Origin: Cerioporus squamosus
Taxonomy: Eukaryota > Basidiomycota > Agaricomycetes > Polyporales > Polyporaceae
Length of the DNA: 64,000 bases
NCBI GenBank assembly: GCA_022592435.1
Contig: JABYQS010000061.1
Span: 124,001 to 188,000 of the forward strand
Reading direction: 5' to 3'
Of the stretch, positions 57,125 to 64,000 are shown one piece after another. The notes beneath the pieces were generated by a model. It was not told where the DNA came from and did no database searches. It was given only the letters and a program-made list of their open reading frames with translations. Position numbers and translations under genes: made by a program. The first letter of the stretch is position 1; each line of letters begins with the position of its first letter.

Positions 57125-58533
57125 CCTCAAGTGTGTTGTACTGGCATGTCTTCCTTCCACGCTCGTCGACACAAATCTCGAGCCACCGTCACTGCGTAAG
57201 AGCCACGTCAACCCTTGTTCTGCCCCAGGGTGCTTTTCGTTGACACGCCAGAATGTACGTGTTTTCAGCACGACGACTTGTGTTGAATGACCTGCAGATC
57301 ACCGGAAATGAAGATGAAAATCTCATCACTACCTCCGCCCGCACGAGTTGCCCGTGTTGTCATAATCATACAGCAAAGCTCTCTCTGGGTGTGTGTGTCT
57401 ACATAATGTGGTGTATTGTCGTGGGTGCAACGCACGACGTCACCCGCGACAATACAAGAGCGGTTCGGGAACGTGGTTCGCAATGCCCGAAAACACGGCC
57501 AGGCTTCCTCGCCAGTGTCCGCACCATCGCCCTCATCGTACCCTTCAACATCCTCTATGTCTGCTGCTCGAAAACGAGAACGTACGACGTCCACCAGGTA
57601 CTCAGCCCCGCAGTGGCCGTAATCATTGTCCAGCCCGAAGCGCCCGAAGCCGGTGATCGTAGTCTCCGTCGTATGCCGGCCGCCAGAACAAGTGCCAGGG
57701 TCGGCTCGGCCAACGACATGCTTCCAGCGGTCAGTATCGCCGACGCAGCCAGTTTGATGAATTATAAGGGAATGGATGCTAACGATACGAAACGAAGGGA
57801 TTGGAAAACAGAGAGACTGGCAGTAACCTTCACCTACCAAGATTCGCTACTAACCTGTGAGCAGCTGAGTGTGAGGAGGAGGTGCACTCACGCTGCTATC
57901 GCTCCTGTGTGGTTACAGATCCTCATGTCCATGTTTGATCCTGAAAGCCACAAAGATTCAGTGATCGAGATTCCCTTAGCCCCCTGATCTTCCTGTTCTG
58001 CTGGAACTCAGTGAGTCTGTCCTCCCCGCAGGGCAACTGACTGATAGGCTAGATAATAGTTACTCACTCTTTCTCACAAGCTGAACTCGGAGACGAAGCG
58101 GAAGGCAGGAGGTCGCAGGGCTGTCGCACTGCGGACAGCGTCGCACGAGCGCGGGGCAGGGCCGCGGATTGGCTGCCCCGCATTTCCCCACAGAGTTTGT
58201 GCGGGAAAAGGGTGCAGCCGAGGATTAGCCGAGGGCGTCAGTGTGGGGTGAAGGAGGGTCTCGTCCCGGCTGTCTCCTAGGCTCCCTGCGACAGCACCAG
58301 CACGGGTCCGTGGGGCTCGCTGATATAACTCTGTGCCCCCTTCTTGTCCTCCTGCAGCTACCCACCTTGCTTCAGAACGACCACGTCTCTCCCCAGCGAC
58401 TCTCAGCCAGCTGCCCAGTGCCCGCCGCTGCACACCCGGCCGTCATCTATCTATCGTGTTATATATCCCTAGACACGCCGGCCGTCTGCACGACACTGTA
58501 TATCTTTGAGCGTTGATCTAGAACCCCACGATC
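57125..58533. other. intergenic region
   Basis: Long overlapping open frames occur on both strands (57253-57987 + and 57265-57840 -) but neither has domain resemblance. A GC-rich block with an inverted CCAAT (gattgg) near 58157-58162 lies upstream of the His-rich protein gene and may be its promoter. Confidence 0.4.
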
Positions 58534-59273
58534 ATGGTGTGTACAATGTGTACGCATTTGGGAGAAGTCTGCTCACCTGCGGTCTCCCTCCCTCGCCCGC
58601 AGGCCGTACACGATGATCATCGCGGCAACGACGAGGCCCATGTCCTGAGCCTCCGCCTCGCCCTCGGGTCCATCCTCTCCCCAGTAAGTTTCATTACTCT
58701 CCGCCTCCTCCCGTCTACCGCCACCTCCGTGCCTGTCCCTGTTCCCATCCCCACTCCACCTGCACGGACGCGTGTCCTCTCTCCTCTCTCCTGTGCTTGA
58801 GCCTAGAACGGGCTTGACCTCGCACGCAGAAACGCCCCCAGTTCACCCGCTCTTCCACCAACTCGGGCACCGCCAGCCCCGCCACGCACTGCCCGCACTC
58901 CGCCATCCCACTCTCCCCTGCACACTCCAGCTCCCCCGCGCACCCGTCCACCCCGCCGCACTCTGCGCCCCCGCACGCGCACGCCCATCATCACCTCCCG
59001 CACGTGCCGCACCACGTCCACGGGCACTCGCATTTGAACCCGGAGCACGCCCACGCCCACGCGCGGGACGACCGCGAGCAGCCCGCGATGCCGCACACGG
59101 GCATGACGCACGCGCTCGACGAGACGCACCCGCACATGCCGGACGCGGTCGTCGCCGCCCCGGCACCGACCACCCCGGGGAACATGACCCCGAACGCGCG
59201 CGCGCACTTTATCGAGACGCTCCAGAACAAGACCAAGTCCTGGGACGCGCTCATCCACGGCTCGTGGGTGTGA
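58534..59273 (+). CDS. small His-rich protein of unknown function
   Basis: Three exons (58534-58536, 58603-58683, 58830-59273) give 175 aa; exon 1 is only the ATG. The sequence begins AVHDDHRGNDEAHVLSLRLALGSILSP, then a Ser/Pro/Thr-rich stretch. A histidine-rich centre follows (HAHAHHHLPHVPHHVHGHSH) and a conserved-looking C-terminus, TPNARAHFIETLQNKTKSWDA. Histidine clusters of this type often bind zinc or other metals; this is inferred. An alternative start farther upstream cannot be excluded. I do not recognise a named family. Confidence 0.6.
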
Positions 59274-60987
59274 GCCCGCCGCTGGGGGTCGATGTAAGTG
59301 CTGTGTGCGCCGCCGATGTGTATCTATTCCTAGACTGTAGATCCGACTGAAGATGCTGGACGCGCGCGATCGATGTCGATGTCGATTTACGACTGGTTCA
59401 TGGCTATCCCTGTCGCTATCTCTTTTCACGTTTTCTCGTCTCTCCACGTCGAGGGCCGCACACACCCACCATCTCACAAGTGCGCACTGCGTGCGCCGTG
59501 GGACGTGGGCTCTGTCGGTTCGCCGTCGAGTGCTCGCTGTTACTTACTGGTTACACTGCGCTCTCTCGTTAACGTTGTTGTGGTGCTTCCGGATCCATAC
59601 CTCGCCTCGTCCTCGTCCTCCCTCGCTTTGCATTTCTGTAAACTGTCACTCTCTGGTGTGTGTACTATGATGTATACCTCCTGTAATACATTGTCTCGGC
59701 TTCGCCCTACTCATCTCTCCACTAGGTGTTCCGCTGGCCGACTGACCCTCAGGCCTTGCTATCAGCTCACTGTCGTCGCGGACCGTCTCGCAGAGGCCAG
59801 GCTGGGACCGACAGACGCCGCTGTGTCGAGATGCGATCGTGACCATTGTGTCCCTCAGACACTCATGGAGTTCTCCTATAGGCGACAGCCCCCTCTAACG
59901 AACCTCCTCGCCTTCCGATCTTCAGAGCTTCAAGTTTCAGAGACGGGCTATGTAGCTTCCAGTCATCCTCAGCTCCTAGGTGCATCTGACGCTGCGTCGT
60001 CGACCGCTTGCTTGTGGCCGGGCCGCGAGAGCATGGAGCCCCCGGAGCGGGACTCCAGAGCTCTTGTGACCATGCGTCTCGTCATCGAGACTCGAGACGG
60101 CGTCATACACTTCGTCGGGTATACTTATGAGGGAGGCTTTGCGTGTATACGTAGAGACGTGCGTCATGCGCATACAGTCTCGCGGTCAGTGGCGCTACGG
60201 GTGCAGCGCAGGACGGAACATAGTACTTATCGATTGGGTAGGAAGGACGTCTATGAGGTTATGATGATAGTTGCGTCAGATTCTCCGCCTCCGAGATGGT
60301 CCCGTACCGGCCTCAGACTCGGACGAATGGGTGCGACACCGTGAGCATTCACTGCGTTTTGAGGGCTCCTAGTTAACATTCGAGCTCCGATCAACAGATG
60401 ATAACTGGTGGCGTAGTCCTGTGTAGTCAAACCTGAATTGTCCCCCGGGTCGACTTCTGAATGCTGGTGAGGGGATGTTATCTGTAAGAGTACTTGAGTC
60501 TCAGCTAGCTGAGGCAGCTGAGATCGGTTGCAGAAGGTTGCAGCTACTCGAACCGGGTTCGAGTAGGCCGCCAACTCGCTACGTGTACTAGGTTGTGATG
60601 CATGTGACCTGTTTGGACGGTAGCGCCTACTAGCGTGTACTAGAGGATATTTTCCTCTGGAATCACTGGTCTTCAACAGCGTGCAACTACCTGCTTTCTC
60701 CTGAGACACTCGCGCTTCCACTAACCGGGGTCAAAACGCAGTGATTGGCAACGTCAAGTACTAGTAGCCTCAGGCTCAGAGTATATAGTAGGTGGTACGG
60801 CGAGGGCTTGCGATGCGCTCCGGGATGTCGCTCTGTCCCGCACGGTGCTCGTTCATGGATATGGTGTACTTGAACTAGAGGGTCAAGCGGGTCGTAGCAT
60901 CGTACCACTTGCGAACATGGGGGCCAGCGGGCTAGTACGGGCAGAGCGGCGGCGCTGCGAGACTCCGAGAAACACGGAGCGGCTGGT
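59274..60987. other. intergenic region before the LINE insertion
   Basis: A 323-codon plus-strand frame (59373-60344) is open but has the composition of 3' UTR and no domain. A perfect 10-bp inverted repeat with a 3-nt loop lies at 60544-60566. No gene is called. Confidence 0.45.
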
Positions 60988-61849
60988 AGACACGCTCACG
61001 TGCGTTCGAACGACACCCCGATAACCACCTTTACCTCCACTACTGTCCGTCGCACGTCGGCGTAGCCGAGAACGAAGCCGTGGATGCCGATGTACGACAC
61101 ACTGCGCAGTTCCCAGAGGAGATTCCCTCTGGTCCCTTCCCTACATCACACGCATACGCCAAGAGCCTCATCACTGAGGATGCGATCTCTGAGTGGCAGC
61201 GCATGGCTGATGCGGACCCACGCAAGTATTGGGGCCGCTATCATCTGCGGCATCCGGCGTTCAGACGCTTCCGGCACTCAGGCACCTTCCCACTCAAACG
61301 AGTTGGAGGTCCACCCTCTCTCACCGCTCGAGTTATACGCTGCATCACCAACCACGCCCCTACTGGCCAGTATCGCGACAGATTTAGGAGCCGCCATCAA
61401 GAACCGACGATGTGCATACTGCACTCGGGCGCACCAGCCTACCACACGCGCGAGCACGTCCTGTTCCGCTGCAGTTACTACACACGCAAGTACCGCTACT
61501 GCTCGGTCGAGGACCTCCTGGAGTCTCTCGACCCTTTCTATGATATTCAGCAATTCCTCCAGGATAATCCGACGGCCATGTCCTTCGAGGACATCCCGGA
61601 TTATACCTAGGGGGAGCCAGCCTGTCGTGACTCGTCACTCGCACGTTAGGGCGATCCCAACGCACACTCTTCCTCTCGCGCCTCAGTGAAATCGGTAGAT
61701 ATGTTTGCGGGATCATTGCGAAAACCCGCGAGTTTTTGTTGCAGACGGCTGTCCAAGCACTGCATGTAGTATTGTAGTAGTGTAGCGTAGCACTACGAAT
61801 ATACCCTCAGACCCAAAAAAAAAAAAAAAAAAAAGACACGCTCACGTGC
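60988..61849 (+). mobile_element. 5'-truncated non-LTR retrotransposon (LINE) with poly(A) and target-site duplication
   Basis: The insert runs from 61004 to a 20-A tail at 61815-61834. It is flanked by a perfect 15-bp direct repeat, gacacgctcacgtgc (60989-61003 and 61835-61849; 16 bp if the preceding A is counted). From 61005 the plus frame reads HYCPSHVGVAENEAVD, the end of an RNase H domain. A typical basidiomycete LINE C-terminus follows (SLITEDAISEWQRMADADPR, KYWGRYHLRHPAF, TARVIRCITNHAPTGQY, CILHSG, H-REHVLFRCSYY), ending at 61610. The 5' part with endonuclease and reverse transcriptase is absent. The uncorrupted frame and perfect flanks suggest a recent insertion. Confidence 0.92.
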
Positions 61850-62679
61850 TCCGCGCCGTGTCCGGCAAGCGCTCTCCCCGCCGCGCCTGCGATGGCACAT
61901 CTTCGCCTTCCCCCCTTCCTCCTTCAAGCCACCGGCGGCCAGTCCTCACCGCAAGGTAGAGCAAAACGGTACCATTGTGCTACTTTGACTAGGTCAGAAA
62001 GACTGAGCGCACGACAAACGACGCAGGAACAGACACGCAACGCTACTAGCCGTGACCCCCTACCCGCCAGCCTCTGAGGCTGACATCCGCCAGCTTCCTA
62101 CCTGTGGGCATACAAGAGATTCCTTTGGTGCGCATTCTAATCTCACTTCTCTCTCCTTCCTCCTTCCTCCCCCCATCTTCCCTGCTCCGCTCCCACTCCC
62201 TATCCCATCCCGGTCGCGTCTTCGCCCTTCCTCCGCCACGTCCTCAACCCTGGCCTCAACTCTCGCTTCGTCCGCTGTGTCTACACCCTCCATGTGCTTG
62301 TTCTTCTATGCTCTTTCATACTGAGTACGTCCTCACTCCCTCTCACACTCTCGGTAGACTCCGGATGTCGAGCACCCAAGCCGAAGATACCCACCGCCAT
62401 CCGAGCTGAAGTCACCGAGGTACGAAATCGTCATAGCCTTTTCCGCTGCGGCTGACGTTCACACTTACGCTACGGACTGCGGGTAGAGGTGCGGCAGGTC
62501 CGGGAGGCTGACCGGAGAGCGGGCGGGTCAGACCTAGGCTGACGTTCAGCTACAGTAGTCGGTGAGCCATCCCATCTCCCCACACTATCTCAACCATCAC
62601 CGACCCCTCGCCCAGTTCAAACCCACTAGCAGGTTGGCGTGCCGCAGTGCAGTGAGTATCTGTCATGCTCGTCCATTCT

Positions 62680-62680
<1 letters not shown>
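61850..62680. other. region downstream of the LINE
   Basis: Pyrimidine-rich DNA at 62130-62240. No gene is supported. Part of it may be the upstream region of the intron-dense gene at the right edge. Confidence 0.35.

Positions 62681-62728
<48 letters not shown>
62681..62728. repeat. (GTC)n microsatellite
   Basis: Sixteen perfect tcg/gtc units immediately before the intron-dense region. Confidence 0.95.
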
Positions 62729-62730
<2 letters not shown>

Positions 62731-62749
62731 CCGCTGACCTACTACTATT

Positions 62750-64000
62750 GCTGCAGGTCCGCGGATAAGGTAGGTCGTCTCCTTGCATCTCGGTTCGGGC
62801 GGTGACTGACTTTGTGCTGCGGGTGTAGTGTAGATGAAGGTACGTTTTTTGTCCGCATGTCTGTCTGTTTGCAGGTTCTGTTGGGCATGGGACTCGGAGG
62901 GAGGCAGGATGGAAGACGTCGGTGGGTCGCGAGTGCTTGCCGTTCGCTGCCGCGGTTTTAGGACGAGTCTGACGAAGTATCACTCGCAGGTGTCATGGCG
63001 CAGGGTAGTAAGTCATTTGTCTGCGCACCGTCTGTGGCGGGCGGCTGACGGTCGAGTGGCAGAAGTGTGTGGTACGTCTGTTGCGGGTCGACGCTCGCGG
63101 CCCGTGCGATATTGGTGAGTCGGATCATTCCTTCTTCCGCCTGCACGAGACGGGATCTAACGAGCACGTCCAGGGATGCCGGAGAAGGTAGGTCGTTTCC
63201 TTGCGTGTCATGTTGGTGCATTGCTGACTTGGTGTTGCAGGGCCGGAAGGTACGTCCGTTTCTTGCATTGGTCTGGGGCTGATTAGTGTTCTAGGTCCGG
63301 GTTTTGCTGTCGGCGCTCTGTGCTACGTGCATCCGGTGTAGGCTCGTGGGTACGTCGTTTTCTATCCCCTCGGCGAGGTGATCTGAGCATCCATTCATTC
63401 CCACCTTGACCGGCAGGTCTGGAGGTTCGGAAGGTAGGTGTCGGGTTCGGCGTCCGCGTCGGGGTTCCTCTGGTGCAAGGTGGGTTCGGAGCGCAAGGTA
63501 CGCGTTTTCTCATCCTGAGGGAGGGACAATTCAAGCGTCCTGGCGCATACCTCTCCGCGGTCCTCGGGACGAGTACCTGCCGGCGGGCTACCTGGGTATC
63601 CAAGGATCTCAGGCAGTGCGTCGGGATGGGAAACCGAAATGCGCACGGAAGGTGCGTCTTCGCTTCCTCTCCGGTTGGCTGACGGACTGCTGTGTAGGCC
63701 GCGAGGGGATACTGCAGGCTTGGGACTGCGAATGGTGAGTGATATCTTCCTGCCTTGTTCATGTATGTGTAACGGACGCTGATGAGTTCTTCCAGGCGCG
63801 ACGGAGAAGGTAGGTGGTTTCCTTCGTTTCTGTGTCGTGTCTGTACTGATTTCGTGTTGCAGGGTCGCGAGGTACGTCCGTTTCGTTGCGTTGTGTGTGG
63901 CTGACAGTGGGGTGTTCTAGGTCCTGGTTCTGGGGATGCGTACGGTAGGTCCGACGACGTGCGATGCGGCTATGTGGTACGTCGCATTGGCAGTCCCTCC
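62750..64000 (+). CDS. partial, intron-dense gene made of repeated short exons (unknown)
   Basis: Closely spaced GT(A/G)xGT donors after aag/gag and ttgcag/ttctag acceptors define introns of about 40-65 bp around exons of 6-60 bp. A three-part module recurs: a short exon ending in gaag, a microexon, then an exon starting gt. Instances: aag at 62769, atgaag at 62834-62839, gttctg from 62875; gagaag to 63188, ggccggaag 63241-63249, gtccgg from ~63295; gagaag to ~63810, ggtcgcgag 63863-63871, gtcctg from ~63921. In phase 0 these read ADK-MK-VLLGMG, PEK-GRK-VRVLLSALC and TEK-GRE-VLVLGMRT. The exon and intron parts of the modules both resemble each other, so they arose by tandem duplication. Stops in some readings leave the complete model open. 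The gene leaves the window at the right edge. Confidence 0.4.

Noticed and set aside
57253..57987. Overlapping open frames on both strands
   Set aside because: Neither shows domain, splice or compositional support; they mirror each other as expected by chance in GC-rich DNA.
59373..60344. 323-codon plus-strand open frame
   Set aside because: Composition is irregular with UTR-like Ser/Arg/Leu content, no domain or splice context, and it starts inside the 3' flank of the His-rich protein gene.

Overview
The window is nuclear DNA of a filamentous basidiomycete, most likely an Agaricomycete close to the wood-decay Polyporales. The evidence is dense short GT-AG introns (mostly 45-65 bp), intron-rich genes on both strands, NmrA-like dehydrogenase clusters, a DUF6533-type seven-helix protein, F-box-like paralogues, a GH78 rhamnosidase, a P450 and basidiomycete HNH proteins. 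Gene models below were spliced by hand from donor and acceptor sites plus family conservation.

Layout. 0-8 kb: a Kin4-type Ser/Thr kinase with a C-terminal KA1 domain (+), a LysM membrane protein (-) and a PH-CNH protein of the Rho1-GEF family whose DH domain I cannot find (+). 8.5-20.3 kb: a duplication zone with three NmrA-like genes (-; the middle one carries two frameshifts), a UBE2S-type ubiquitin-conjugating enzyme (+), two paralogous multi-spanning membrane proteins (+) and copied 3' flanks. 20.9-23.9 kb: a complete cytochrome P450 (-) whose reading frame runs without a stop into a second copy of the KA1 region of the kinase at the start of the window. 26-36 kb: three F-box-like paralogues (+), two of them partly homogenised, separated by gene-poor DNA. 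37.8-40.3 kb: SRP9 (-, with a frame break) head-to-head with a mitochondrial oxodicarboxylate carrier (+) that needs a 5-nt microexon. 41-45 kb: fragments and inverted repeats next to an HNH-like protein gene (-). 45.9-50.2 kb: the GPI ethanolamine-phosphate transferase MCD4 (-), divergent from a lesion-bearing GH78 gene (+, 50.8-53.1 kb). 53.4-59.3 kb: a DUF6533-type membrane protein, an HNH nuclease-like gene with a frame break, and a His-rich protein. 61.0-61.8 kb: a 5'-truncated LINE with poly(A) and a perfect target-site duplication. 62.7-64 kb: repeated short exon-intron modules of an unidentified gene that leaves the window.

Housekeeping genes (kinase, UBE2S, SRP9, carrier, MCD4) are interleaved with accessory duplicated families. 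They do not form one pathway. The themes are local duplication, exon shuffling and decay. The most unusual items are the P450-KA1 fusion, the KA1 duplication that made it, the microexon modules at the right edge, and the DH-less Rho-GEF relative. Six single-base frame breaks in five genes, including one expected to be essential (SRP9), mean that residual assembly errors must be weighed against pseudogenisation.
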